From NCBI GenBank assembly GCA_963920525.1, contig OY986435.1:171655827-171719826 (forward strand): a stretch of 64,000 nucleotides of DNA, written 5' to 3'. The stretch is from Dichetophora obliterata (Eukaryota > Arthropoda > Insecta > Diptera > Sciomyzidae). Both the position numbers and the translations under genes were made by a program. How positions within the stretch are numbered: position 1 is the stretch's first letter; each line of letters begins with the position of its first letter. The notes under the pieces were generated by a model. The model was not told where the DNA came from and searched no databases. It saw only the letters and a list, made by a program, of their open reading frames with translations. Shown piece by piece: positions 1-10,739 of this stretch.

Positions 1-1737
1 AATTAAGTTTATTAAATTACCACAAAAGCAATCCTCCAATTTACACTGAGTACTTGTTTAACTTAAGACAAAGTTATTATAACTATGTACCAAAAATCAG
101 AGATAACATAAATATCATACATGATATTGTATAAAAAAAAGGAAAATCCTGGACTTATCTAGAAGCAGTTATTTCTAAGTCATAGTTTAAGTTTTATACA
201 AAAACAAAAACAAAAAAAAAATAAAAGGTTTACTAGTTTCTTCCTTTTAGCTACATCATTTGCGTAGAATAAGAACAAATCAATGCGAGAAATCGAATTA
301 CTAAATTAATAATATAGAATTTTGAAAAATCCGATTAGGATGCTAAGCTAAGTAACATTTAGAAGTAACTGGTTTATCCTTTCACTAGTATTAAGTACCT
401 CTAAGAAAAATTATTATTTCAATAGAGGAAATTTAAAAATTAAAAATAAAAAAAAATGTATAACTTGAGTTAACTTGAGCAGTTTCAATAGTTTTTGTTA
501 ACTTGACATTTTGTACAACTTGCGAAGTTAAATATTTTAATTTCTCAAGTTAAAATTTCATTTCATTCAGCTCAAGTTAAAATTTTATATGCTGAAGTTT
601 AATCAAGTTATAAATACTCAAGTTATAAAAACAACCCAGGGAATTTTTTGATATTTGATGGGAAAATAGAAAAAAGTTACTTTTATAACTTATAAAATGG
701 AAATTTGTTGATGTTGCAGGCAACGGAATGTCAAAAAATATTTTGCTATTAAAATACATATATGTTTCCAGACTAAAAACAAAGTGATTTTCAAATAACG
801 AGGTTTTCAGTTGATGGGGTTTTGCATTAAGATATGTTTAAATTCATTTTGATAAATAACGATGCTTGCTTTATGTGTAGTCTAATAAAAATATTTCTAA
901 AAGACATGCATTTTCATAAAAATGTTTAAAAATAAGCCTGTGTAACTATGCCGTGTTTGATCTTTTTAGTTCTTACTTAAAACATAATATAGTTCTTTGA
1001 CAATAGAAAAAAAATGGTTATTATAATTATAATGTGATATCTTTTCGACCTCTTTATTTAAAATGTTGGGTTATAATCGGTCTCAAGGTCACTTTTTAAT
1101 ATAAAACAAAATTTTATTGTGGTTATTATAATTTTGACTTTGTATTTTGATAACAGGACGACAAATTCGAGTCCTTCAAAATATGGTCGACTGCCAATCT
1201 ATGAGTTTCCTGGACCGATTTATAATTGGGTTGTCTTTGTTTTGTTTACTAGCATGGTAGCCACAGTGGTCTACCGAAAAATGCAAAATAAAAATTTTCC
1301 GAAGTCTTTTTCAAAAGTCTGCCAGTTTGTTTTCTTAACGATTCTTAAAATAAATGTGGTAAGTAACTGTAGAAAAAAGCTTCAAGTTTTTTAGATTAAC
1401 CGATTTGGAGCTTAACAGTTTAAAATAAACCCAACTACGATATATAATAAAATGGATAGAAAATAAATCGTTAAAAATTTTAATTTTTTCCGCTTGAGAA
1501 TCTAGAAACGTACGTTTTTCTTGGAACGTTATTTTTCACGCGACGAGTTCAGCTCTCTGCAATTTGACATAGCTTTTTTTTTAGAAAACTGTTTTGATTT
1601 GTATCTTAAGACCTAAAACAATAATAGTAACTCATAGAATTGAAAACATAAAATTATAGAAAAAATGGTAAAAGAAAATTTACTTTATTTAATTTATTAA
1701 TACAATTTAAAATTAAAACTAGTAAGGAATTATCTTC
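1..1737. other. AT-rich stretch, no gene recognised
   Basis: Long A/T runs and short reading frames only. A 91-codon frame at 1119-1394 shows no motif I recognise. At 446-600 the motif CAAGTTAA/TTAACTTG recurs several times as a short degenerate direct and inverted repeat. Confidence 0.5.
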
Positions 1738-2423
1738 GACTGAGCCGAAGTTAAAATACCCCCACGGACGACGATTTTTTCAAATTTCATACCTAAAATT
1801 TATATTAATTGTCAAAGGTGTTGTGCAAAATATAAAGTCATTATATTAATTTTTGTGGAATTGAAAGAGATTTTACCATTTTGGTGAACTCACTTTGTAA
1901 GGCGTGGTTTTCATTCCACGACACGTGGTTTTCATCGACTTTTACAAATTTTTTACTAAAAATGCGTATTAAAGGTTAAAGCTTATGTGCAAAATTGTAA
2001 GTCATTAGATTAGTTTTTGTGGAATTGAAAGAGATCTTACCGTTTTGGTTAAATCACTTTGTAAGGGAGGTAGGCGTGGTTTTCATCCCATTTTTAAAAA
2101 TATCATACTCAAAGTTTATAATAAGGACGCTGTCCAAAATTTGAAGTCATTTTATTAATTTTTGTGGATTTTTAAGAGATTTTACCGTTTTGGTTAAGCC
2201 ACTTTGTATGGGAGGTAGGTGTGGTTTTCATTCGATTTTTACAAATTTCATATTAAGTATATATATAAGTATATATATTCTTGGACATGGCTAAATCGAC
2301 TCAGGAGGTGATGCTGATCAAGAATATATATACTTTTCTATACCGGGCACACCTCCTTATCGGCGTTACAAACGGAGTGACAAAGTTAATATACCCCTAT
2401 TACGTTTTTTAAACGTGGGGGTA
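1738..2423. repeat. Dispersed repeat with short inverted ends and three tandem units
   Basis: The ends are mutually inverted (AATACCCCCACG near 1756; CGTGGGGGTAT near 2413). Inside are three degenerate tandem units of about 150-165 bp (about 1779-1937, 1948-2089, 2091-2247). Each contains a TTTTTGTGGAATTGAAAGAG-like block, a TTACCGTTTTGG-like block and GGCGTGGTTTTCAT. The right part (2270-2350), with TGATCAAGAATATATATACT, resembles a motif common near the ends of dispersed fly repeats. No coding sequence. A non-autonomous element is likely; the class is not assigned. Confidence 0.55.
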
Positions 2424-2435
2424 TAAATACAAATT

Positions 2436-2461
2436 AGAGAGAGAGAGAGAGAGAGAGAGAG
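2436..2461. repeat. (AG)13 microsatellite
   Basis: An uninterrupted AG dinucleotide run of 26 nt. Confidence 0.95.
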
Positions 2462-2582
2462 GTGAATGAAAACAGTGCTGACAATTTATAAGAACAGAGA
2501 AAAGATAGAGACTTGAGAAAGAAAATGTAGATTAAAGATTAGCGAAAAAGGAAAAGGTAGACTGCCTAAAAGATACTCTCTA

Positions 2583-3163
2583 AGAGTTTCTAGCCTTAAG
2601 ATAAGCTATCAGATCACATCCAAGTATCGCATTTCGGAAACTTGAAAGACCATCAAATTCACGAAGGCCATAAGCATGGCCGCGTGGCATAATTAAATGC
2701 AAATTGAAGTTTGAACTGTGACGAAGAGTCCAGTTTACTATAGACTATATCGGAGTAGGATTTTATAGGCAAATAAGTTGAATTACTAACTTGCGCCTAA
2801 TATCAACTGGGGTTACACTGGCAGACATTCTAAGGTAACGTAAGACATAATAATCTTTTTTTACTACACTGTTAACATGATCAACGCAGGACAGAGAAGA
2901 ATTTAAATTAAAGCTAAGATCCACAATTTTTAGCCCTTCATTAAGATTATTTGACTCAATAAACAAATCAGGGATATCATTTAGACAAGATATAACCTTA
3001 CAAACAGGAAGAACATAGGATTTGGACGAATTAAGTTGAAGACCATTCCTACAAGCCCACTCATTGACATTGCTGAGGTCTTCGTTCAATCTACAACCAA
3101 GATCATCAGTAAGGTCAGTTCTTTGTGATAGACAATGCTGGACATCATCAGCATAGGCGTGAG
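2583..3163 (-). pseudogene. LINE reverse transcriptase fragment, C-terminal half
   Basis: Minus-strand translation gives the catalytic THAYADDVQ motif (near 3135-3160), then RLNEDLSNVNEW, LQLNSSKSYVLP and SLSCVDHVNSVV. Past a stop near 2763 it continues with the thumb-region homolog of the LINE at 52.4-58.0 kb (YGLR-, GCDL-like blocks). It is clearly the same Jockey-like non-LTR family as that larger copy. The 5' part is missing: just upstream of YADD the sequence jumps to a different LINE family (3164-3200). It lies 3' of the composite insertion on the same strand. Dead copy with several stops. Confidence 0.85.
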
Positions 3164-3200
3164 TAGGGACTTGTCACCTTTTTTGAATAATGGAATAATA
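3164..3200 (-). pseudogene. LINE-B RT fragment, 3' side of the insertion
   Basis: Minus-strand translation gives IIPLFKKGDKS, the RT fingers motif of a second LINE family similar to the 42-44 kb copy (VIPLFKKGAAS). Its upstream half is at 10095-10240. Joining the flanks across the insert gives an in-frame reading through KMADVIIPLFKKG, which is the basis for calling 3201-10094 one insertion. Confidence 0.7.
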
Positions 3201-3509
3201 GTCCAGTCATTTTAGGTTTTATCTGCGGAAAAATTCCTAGTGAGCTGAATTTTTGTATACACTTTTACTACGGCGTTGTAAAGAAGATGTGAAAAATAAA
3301 AAAGAAGTGAAAAAGTTATAAAGGTCAAAAGGTTACAAAAATAAGTTTTTCGCGAATATCTCGGGACCTATTGCTCGGAGGTCAATAAAGGTCGTAATAA
3401 AAATTGTACGTCGTGAAATTATCTACAAAAAATAGCTTCTGCATTTTTCTGGAAAATTAACCGTTTTTAGAGTAGAGCGCTGAGAAAGCGACTAGAATGC
3501 ACTCACATA
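3201..3509. repeat. Left terminal inverted repeat of composite element
   Basis: Its reverse complement matches 7076-7393 with scattered mismatches and small indels. Shared blocks include AGTCGCTTTCTCAG, CGACCTTTATTGACCTCCG, GAGATATTCGCGAAAAAC and TTCAGCTCACTAGG. Confidence 0.85.
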
Positions 3510-3757
3510 CGGTATTGTATACCTTACACCAAAGCGTAAACTCTATTGCTTTTTATTCATGTTTTTAAGTGTTTTAAAACTTCTATCTGATACTTGGGCG
3601 TTTTATGAAAAATATACTTATATTATAAAGGTTTTGGAACTTAGTAAAATCTACTATATATTATTCAAACGACCTTCACTGACCAACCTCACTTTATACC
3701 TGCTACTGCCTGTCGGACTGTATTTAGCTCAATCGAAAAATATTTCTTAAGTGTTAA

Positions 3758-6110
3758 CCCCCCGTCAAACACATATTCTGAAACCTTCAAACAAACACAT
3801 ATGCCTGGCCAGGCCCCTACACGTTTTTATGCATTTGTATGGCAGAAAGGGTACCGTAACTTTGAATTTATAAGTATGCTCGTTTATTATTTTTGTCTTT
3901 AGACTTTTTTTGATTTGTTGATATATGTAGCTACCTAAATGTAAGCAAATTTTTTATTCATTTTGCGGAATGTATGAAAAACAAGTATAATCAACTTTAG
4001 AATGTTGTTGGCACACAGGATTAGTGCATTTGGTGCAGTAAAACCGTGTCATCCTACGCAGCTTTTCGTCTTGCGTGGCACAAATTCTGCAATCTTTCAG
4101 TGTACTAGGAATTCAGTGTACTAGGGCCGCTTTGTTGGTTAGGCAGCATGTTGCTAGGAATATTCAACGGCCTTCCAAAGAAAGATTCAATGGCCAAACG
4201 GGTTGAATGTTGTCCCAAAATGTGGTTGTTGTTCATGCGATTCTCAGTATTAGCAAGCACCAATTATTTACTCAGCGTGTTCAAGAACATTCGTCGCTTC
4301 TCTTTTCTGATTCCTTCTTTATTTTCATTGCATATGATGTAAGCGGCTAATCCCATGACGTCTATCATGTTGCAAAAAAATGCTAATGGCCAACGTCTGG
4401 TTGACCGTTTTGTGGAGTAATGCGTTACCATTTGGTCCATTGTATCAACGCCGGCCTTTGTTGAATTGTAAAATAATATAGCTTCCATTTTTTTGCTACG
4501 CCTTCAACTTTCTTGGTGTAGTGCACAGTGGATAGTAGATTTAATGCTTTGTTTTTCTTTGGAACGTAGCTGCACAGTGATACAAGGTTATCATAGAAAC
4601 CGAACACAGATGAAAGCACTGGCCGTTTGCTGTCTTTTTTCACTTCTTTGGGAAGACACCTTTTGTTGGATCTAATGGTGCCAACGTATGCTAGTCCAAT
4701 CGACGAAAGACGTTTAGCTGCGTCTAATGTTGTAAAGAAGTTATCAGCAACAATAGTTCTGCCGCTGTTGGCGTATCGATTAGCCAAACTCATGAGCACA
4801 TTTTCGCCTTGGTTTGTCTCTCGTTGTTCTCCCTCTTTACCAGTGTACAGTTTTTCTTGCAAAGGATATTTGGTTTTCGCATCGCATGCCCACCATAATT
4901 TTATGTCATACTTTGCGGGCTTTGATGGGATGTATTGCGTGAACTTTGTGCGCCCACGGTATGGAAATAGCTGCTAATCGATGGTTACACTTTCGTATGG
5001 TTCAAAATTACTGGCAAGATTGTTATTCAAGAAGTTCCATATGTCGCGAATGGGAGCAGCTTTGTCGGTTTGTTGACTAAATGCGCGTGTACGACTATCG
5101 TCAAATCGAATACAGAGCATCAAAGTAACAAATCCTGTATGTGACATGCCTGCACGGAATATTGGAAGTGCATCAGTTTGCCACATCAATCTTGAGAGCT
5201 GCATAGTATTATGACTGACACCAAAAGCCAATAGTATCCCAATAAAAGCGTCAAGCTCAACACTTGTCATATCAACCCATACTCGTGGTGTGCAGTTTGC
5301 ATGTTCTACGTTCCATTTGCGTGTAACTTTTTCTCCATATAGATTTGTTTGTGTTACGATGATGAACGTAATATTCGGTGAAAAGAAAAGCTTGAACACC
5401 TCAAGCGTCTGCAGCTTGAGTTGGTGCATTCTCACTTTCTTCTTCGGATTCTTCATCACTGTCGAATATTTCATTTGCTTCAATTTCCAATTCATATTCA
5501 ATGTCTGAGGCGTCATCTTCGGGCACAAAATCTGTGTTTTCACCGCTTTGGTCTTCAAATAGATCTAGTTCTTCGTCTGCTTCTGTGTGAAGTGCGAAAT
5601 CACGCTGTAACGCTGATGATAGTTGTTGTTGGAAATTATCAGTAAGACTGCCTGTACGCAAGCGAGTATTGTACACAAATTCTAAATCCTCTGCCATAAC
5701 AATAGTAATAATTTCACTTTAGTTTCCGCACAAAAAATTTATATTTCGAACTGTCGATGTTGTATGTTCAGCATTCAATAATAAATTAACTGAACTCAAA
5801 ACCAAAATCACAAACGAAAGAGAGAAATAAAAGAAAAACGAACACAAAAACTACCTGGAAGCAAACATCTGCATTGTATTTGAAGAAAAATAACCCAAAA
5901 TGTGTATAACAATAATTTATTTCATACAAATCGTATAGGTGTCTGGCCAGGCATATGTGTTTGTTCGTGGGGGGACTTTTTTTGCAGTTTTCCAACATAT
6001 TTTAGGCGGCTACCGGGAAATACAGGTATCTACCTGAACCAGAAGTATGTTTAATTAACGCTCAAAAATGAAATATGCCTGACCAGAACCATGTGTTTGT
6101 TTCATGCTCT
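3758..6110 (-). mobile_element. Decayed piggyBac-type transposon
   Basis: The left end follows TTAA (3754-3757) and begins CCCCCCGTCAAACACAT, then CATATGCCTGGCCAGG. On the right two related termini lie in tandem: 5943-5976 (complement CCCCCCACGAACAAACACAT) and 6050-6110 (complement ACAAACACATGGTTCTGG, the same end type as 23963-24010). No TTAA is preserved at the right, so the exact end is uncertain. The 5850-5900 segment recurs inverted near 24190-24230. Confidence 0.75.
3954..5697 (-). pseudogene. piggyBac-like transposase, broken
   Basis: DDD transposase of the piggyBac family, which cuts and pastes DNA at TTAA sites in the nucleus. The acidic N-terminus (MAEDLEFVYNTRL) starts at 5697. 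The three catalytic-region motifs are visible: SVTID (first Asp, near 4975), IVADNFFTT (second Asp, near 4755) and GVDTMDQM (third Asp, near 4440). A C-terminal cysteine-rich segment (CRIC, YCTKCTNPVC) ends at a stop at 3954-3956. It is broken by a TAG directly after the first catalytic Asp and by several frameshifts and further stops (4263, 4100s). Family confident; inactive as written. Confidence 0.9.
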
Positions 6111-6125
6111 TGAACAGTTTTCATA

Positions 6126-7075
6126 ATGAGTGAATCATGTTTTATATGCAATGAATTGCTATCGGATGGCGATGTAGTAGAAGTTAGGCGTGGTCTACAA
6201 ACATTAAAAAATCAATACAAACTAGTATCGTTAGAAGTGATGGTAATATTGAATATTCAAATACTGTGACTTTTGTGAGTCTTCATAGTAATTATCGTAA
6301 AAATTATACGAACAATTATACGACGCCAAGAAGAACCGAGTTCATCAAAATCTCCGCGTAAGAGAATCACCTCTTTTGATTTCAAAAAATTATGTTTGTT
6401 TTGTGGAGAAGAAGCGAGTGAAGGAATTGAGAGAAAAAGAGAAAAAATACAGACGCGTTATTAGAGAAGTGAGTACTCTTACATTTAAAGACACAGTATT
6501 AAGAGCTGCAGAGGCGCGCGGTGATAAATATGGAGGAAGTGTGAACGAGCGTGTGAATTTTGAGTATGACTTAGTATCTGTCGAAGCAAAGTATCATAAT
6601 AAGTGTTTCTCCAATTTTTTGTTAGTCAATGGAAAGGGTGACGCAGGCCGTCCATTGGATGAAAATATTAGATTTGCCATGGAGAATGTTTTTCATTACA
6701 TTGAAAATAGTGACGATTGTCAATTCACATTGGCTGAGTTGAAAGATGTGATGAAAGATTACGTTCCAGACGATTAAACAATAATTAGAAAATTGATTGT
6801 TCGATAGGAGAGCAATATTGTAATTACCACGAAAAGTAAATCTTTAACTATAATTTGCTTTCGAGATACTGCAACTAATATTTTGACTAATTCGTTTTAC
6901 GAAGAAAGAAAACAGAATCATTATTATGAACGTCTTCGAATTGTAGAAGCTGCTGCATAAATAATTAAAAAATATATTTGTTCCATTACAATTATTCACG
7001 ACTCTTATCCACCACCAAGTCGAATGTTAGATAATATTAATGCGCCTTGCATTCTAACTCGAAGGTGGTGAGGAA
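6126..7075 (+). pseudogene. Remnant of uncharacterised TE-associated zinc-binding protein
   Basis: Reading begins MSESCFICNELLSDGD..EVRRGLQTLKN at 6126. It shifts frame and continues SLHSNYRKNYT, TPRRTEF, LCLFCGEEAS, then the longest open segment (6376-6777) with LRAAEARGDKYGG and AKYHNKCFSNFL. Past a stop it continues with recognisable sequence (IVITTKSKSLTIICFRD, RIVEAAA, YPPPSRMLDNIN). Paired CxxC/CxxCG modules and a C-rich middle suggest Zn binding. I recall similar N-terminal modules in large insect repeat-encoded protein families of unknown role; that is memory, not a search. Several frameshifts, no function claimed. Confidence 0.6.
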
Positions 7076-7393
7076 ACGAGTGCATCGTCATAATGTAGTC
7101 GCTTTCTCAGTGCTCTACCCCGAAAACGGTTAATTTTACAGAAAAATTCATAAGGCATTTTTTGTAGATAATTTTACGACGAACAATTTGTATAACGACC
7201 TTTATTGACCTCCGTGCAATATGTCGCGAGATATTCGCGAAAAACCTTTTTGAAAAAAATTTTGTGACCTTTTGACCTTTATAACTTGTTAAGCCGGCAC
7301 GATATCAATGTCGATTTTTCACTTCTTCATTACAACGCCGTAATAAAGATGTATACAATTCAGCTCACTAGGGATTTTTCCGCAGATTGAGGT
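7076..7393. repeat. Right terminal inverted repeat of composite element (main part)
   Basis: Inverted counterpart of 3201-3509. It is interrupted after 7393 by the TTAA-flanked piggyBac-type element, and its last ~20 bp resume at 10074-10094 (CCTAAAATGACTGGGC). Confidence 0.85.
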
Positions 7394-7412
7394 TTAACCC
7401 TTTGAGGACCAA

Positions 7413-7428
7413 GGGACACATGTGTCCC
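7413..7428. promoter_or_regulatory. Subterminal palindrome, left end
   Basis: GGGACACATGTGTCCC is a perfect 16-bp palindrome 15 bp inside the transposon tip. A degenerate inverted copy with its GACCATAGG flank lies at 7751-7780. Likely a transposase binding site by analogy with subterminal repeats of piggyBac elements (inference). Confidence 0.55.
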
Positions 7429-8074
7429 AAAAGATTAAATCTGCCTTTATCAAAAGCGAATAACAAAAGTATTGGTTTTTTCAACCATTCGAAATTAAAA
7501 TGTTAGTTTTTTAAGATTGGAAGCAATATTTTGTAAAAAAAAGTTATTGTAACGGTATTTACGCAGTTTGAAAATCATGTTTTACAGCTGGTATAAGTGG
7601 CATTTTCAAACTGTTTTATTTTGTGTACCAAAAAATTGAAAGAAAAAAAACTCCAACAATTTAGTTTAAATAGACAATATTCTACTGATTTATATTAACT
7701 TTATGTATAATTTTGTTACAAACATGTGCGAACTTTGAAAAAAACGAAAAGGGACACGGGTGTTCCTATGGTCGTCAACGGTAATTTTGCGTTTGAAATA
7801 TTTGAATTTAACTGCTTCATATGGACACTCAACTAACGTAGCAATAATGTAGAAGCCATAAAACGGGGTTTCCCCGATTAAGCTTGAAAACAACAATTGC
7901 TGGCGTAGCTGTTTGAATCATGAACTTATAAGAAGCAGTCGTGTTGTTTTGTGTCTTGTGAAAGTATTAATATAAAACTAATTCGTGATATTTAATTTAC
8001 TGATTGATATAATTTGGTATTTATGATAAATGTAGAGGCTGAAATATGTTTATAACAATTAAAATTTTAGAAAC

Positions 8075-9804
8075 ATGGCTTCAACGCGTCGTAGAGAATT
8101 TCTCCTGAATGAAGAAGAAATAATTCAATTTCTCATGGCAGATAATAGCGAAGACGAAGATGGTTTACAGCTGGATCAAGAGGACCAAATTTTCCTTGAA
8201 GAAGATGTAAACGCAGGTGCAACATTCTGTGAAATCGATGATAACGCTGTAAAACAAGTAGACGAGCTTCCTAGAATATCGATCGGTGAACGTGTAGTAG
8301 AGTTCAAATGGAGAAAGTCATACGTTCCAAACATTTTTACTGATAATGATTATGAATTTGGAAAAGTGCAAATTTGCGATGTTAACGATCTCAAAACTAA
8401 ACTGTCGCCATTTCAAATCTTCGCATTGAGTTGTAACTTTGATGTTTTGCTTAAATTATTAGTTCGAGAATCACTAAGATATGCTGAGCAAAATGGAAGG
8501 GTTTTCGATCTTACCACTGATAATTTGCAGGCATTTCTTGGCATAAATCAGGTAATGACATATCATGTTTTACCGTCAATTCGTGATTACTGGTCAGAAG
8601 ATTCTGATATGGGTGTACCGTTTGTAAAAAATGTCATGACCAGAAATAGATTTGAAGAAATACGCCGTAATTTGCACTTCGCCAATAATGAAGATCAAGC
8701 AAATACGACTGATCGGGCCTATAAGGTCAGACCTCTCATAGAGCATTTCAATGAAGCATTTCAATGCGCAGTGAAGAACACATACAAACAATCAATTGAT
8801 GAACATATGGTTAAATTTAAAGGTCATAATGCTATAAAACAGTACATAAAAAATAAACCAATAAAATGGGGATTTAAGATGTGGTGTAGATGTGACTCAG
8901 CTACTGGTTATTTATTTGAATTTGATCTGTATTCTGGTAAAAAAGAGTCTGGAATTCAATATGGCCTTGGTGAATCAATTGTGCTTCAGTTGACTGAAAA
9001 GATCAAAGGCATGGGCTCCGAAATATATATTGACAACTTTTTCAACTCACCATTGCTGCAGTACGAATTGAAAAAACGCCAAATTAAGTGTTGCGGAACA
9101 GTTCGAAGCAACCGAAAACAAATTCCAAAATGTGTGCCAGCCGATAAAAATATGAAAAGAGGTGATATTTACATACAAAGTTTTCAAGGCATATCATTCA
9201 TAAAGTGGATGGATGACAGAGGGGTAACTCTCCTTACAAATTTCCTTTTGCCTTCGGAGACGGATATTGTAAAACGTCGCATCGCCGGTAGTGCTGAGAA
9301 AATAAGCGTAACATGCCCAAAAGCCATTACACATTACAATAAAAATAAAATATGGGAGGGGTAGATTTAATGGATCAACGCAAGTCTTTCTATGAACTAG
9401 ACCGTAAATCTAAAATTAAATACTATCTTCGGTTGTTTTTTGATATGTTTGATATAAGCGTGAACAATGCCTTTGTAATTTATACCGAATGTAAAGCAAA
9501 AAATCTTGTGGAAGGATCGCAGCTGAACTCTCTTGACTACAGACGATTGGTTGCAAAAAACTTGATCGGTGACTATTCTATGCGAACGAGAGGAAATCGA
9601 ATATTTCAGAAATCTAAAACTGCTGCTGACAAGAGGTTGGATATATTGCACTCCATGCTCAAAGGCGACATAAGAAAGAGATGTGTCCATTGCTCTAAAC
9701 AAAAGGTTGAAAATCGTACCAACCACTATTGTAATGCATGTAAGGTGCATCTGTGTTGCACAAATAATCGTAATTGTTTTACAGACTACCATAATCAGAC
9801 ATAA
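8075..9804 (+). CDS. piggyBac-like transposase (one frameshift)
   Basis: PGBD-type DDD transposase in two overlapping frames: 8075-9364 (429 codons) and 9352-9804 (150 codons). A single-nucleotide slip in the A-rich AATAAAAATAAAATATGG tract near 9340-9355 separates them. The acidic N-terminus is about residues 10-50. Catalytic Asps are D242 in QSIDEHMVKFKG, D320 in IYIDNFFNSP and the third in GGVDLMDQ (codon 9364-9366). The C-terminal cysteine-rich domain reads CVHCSK, HYCNACKVHLCC, NCFTDYH. Start chosen at 8075 because the acidic region directly follows. Combined ~575 residues, normal for the family. The frameshift may be a real lesion or a sequencing/assembly error in the A-run. Confidence 0.93.
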
Positions 9805-9896
9805 TTAGTTATTAAGAGTACAATTTTACAAGAAAAATGTAAATATCTTTGAAAAAAACACTAAAAGCAATGTAACATAAAAACAAGATTTTTGAC

Positions 9897-9928
9897 TCCC
9901 TTAAGGACCATAGGGACATATATGTCCC
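9897..9928. promoter_or_regulatory. Subterminal repeat and palindrome, right end
   Basis: CCCTTAAGGACCATAGGGAC leads into GGGACATATATGTCCC (9913-9928), a perfect 16-bp palindrome. It repeats the layout of the left tip (CCCTTTGAGGACC then palindrome) in direct orientation, 140 bp inside the right tip. Confidence 0.55.
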
Positions 9929-10094
9929 ATTAAAAAACTACAAAACGGAAAATACTTTTCTATTTTTTTTTTTTTTTTTTGTATTTTTGCCTTAGTTTGA
10001 TCTCAATTAGCGTTGTTAATGCCAAGATTCTAAAAGAAAATTCCCCAAAGGCTTATGGTCCTCAAAGGGTTAAAATGCCTAAAATGACTGGGCT

Positions 10095-10240
10095 ATAACA
10101 TCAGCCATTTTTAAGCTATCAGGAAATATACCACAATAAACACTTTTATTAAAAATATCACATAAAATATCACAGATAAAATAAACTATTTGCTTGACAA
10201 CGTTATTAGATATGCAAGTTATTATTTGTACCGCAACTGT
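10095..10240 (-). pseudogene. LINE-B RT fragment, 5' side of the insertion
   Basis: Minus-strand frame reads ISNNVVKQIVYFICDIL, IFNKSVYCGIFPDSL then KMADV, the RT region just before the PLFKKG motif. The downstream half is 3164-3200. Similar to IFYKSIKLGIFPDNLK in the 42-44 kb LINE. Confidence 0.75.
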
Positions 10241-10739
10241 ATGGACCAAGTTTTCTTGAAATCGAACAGAGTCTAGACGGTGATCCTGCTGCTTATACAG
10301 TAATACAGAAATGCGATTTTATTATTATTATAGTATTATAGTATTAGCTTTGCTAAGATTCAAAGTTCCCAAAAGAAGGCGTCAAGTGCGTTGCGGCAAA
10401 ATAGTTTCGGTAGTAATTTTGTGTTTATCATTTTAAAAATCATGCAAATTGCACAATGCTCAAAGGTGAATGAATCTTGATGAATGCCGTAGTTGTGATC
10501 GGCGATCATGGCACGTTTGCAGTGCCGCACAAAAGCGAACCATAGTCGTGCCAAGTCACTAAATCACCAAATCACAAGGCACCAAGCAGCAAGAGATATT
10601 CAATAGTCGCGAGCCACATTGTTAATGAACGATGGATGTGACGTTGCAATGCTATGATCAGTATTTCATAAAAAAATATTGACGTAAGGAAAGTCATCAC
10701 TAAAATTTTAAAATTCACTTTAAGTAAAACGCTTTTAGG
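10241..10739. other. No gene recognised
   Basis: Short frames only. It includes a small TTATTATTATAGTATTATAGTATT simple tract around 10320-10346. Confidence 0.4.

Larger units (their letters stand above)
7398..10069 (+). mobile_element. Nearly intact piggyBac-type transposon with TTAA duplications
   Basis: Flanked by TTAA at 7394-7397 and 10070-10073. The terminal inverted repeats begin CCCTTTGAGGACCA on both ends (14/14). Subterminal GGGACA..TGTCCC palindromes lie just inside. The element is 2672 bp and carries one transposase gene. It sits inside the right inverted repeat of the 3201-10094 element and is therefore younger than it. Confidence 0.95.
3201..10094. mobile_element. Composite inverted-repeat element inserted in a LINE
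   Basis: Bounded by ~300-bp imperfect terminal inverted repeats: 3201-3509, and 7076-7393 plus 10074-10094. The right arm is itself split by a piggyBac-type insertion. The outermost bases are GTCCAGTCATTTTAGG on the left and the complement of GCCCAGTCATTTTAGG on the right. The flanks reunite a LINE reading frame, with an ambiguous 2-3 bp target duplication (AT/ATA). Inside lie a decayed piggyBac-type element (from 3758), a TE-associated protein remnant (6126-7075) and unassigned sequence. The class of the outer element is unknown to me. Confidence 0.7.

Noticed and set aside
1119..1394. 91-codon plus-strand frame
   Set aside because: No recognisable motif, AT-rich codon use like the flanks, no splice or leader context.
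3559..3750. 63-codon plus-strand frame
   Set aside because: Lies between the left inverted repeat and the piggyBac tip; hydrophobic by composition only.
4493..4977. Plus-strand frames across the piggyBac pseudogene
   Set aside because: Antisense shadows of the transposase read on the minus strand.
9397..9792. 131-codon minus-strand frame
   Set aside because: Antisense shadow of the piggyBac-like C-terminus.
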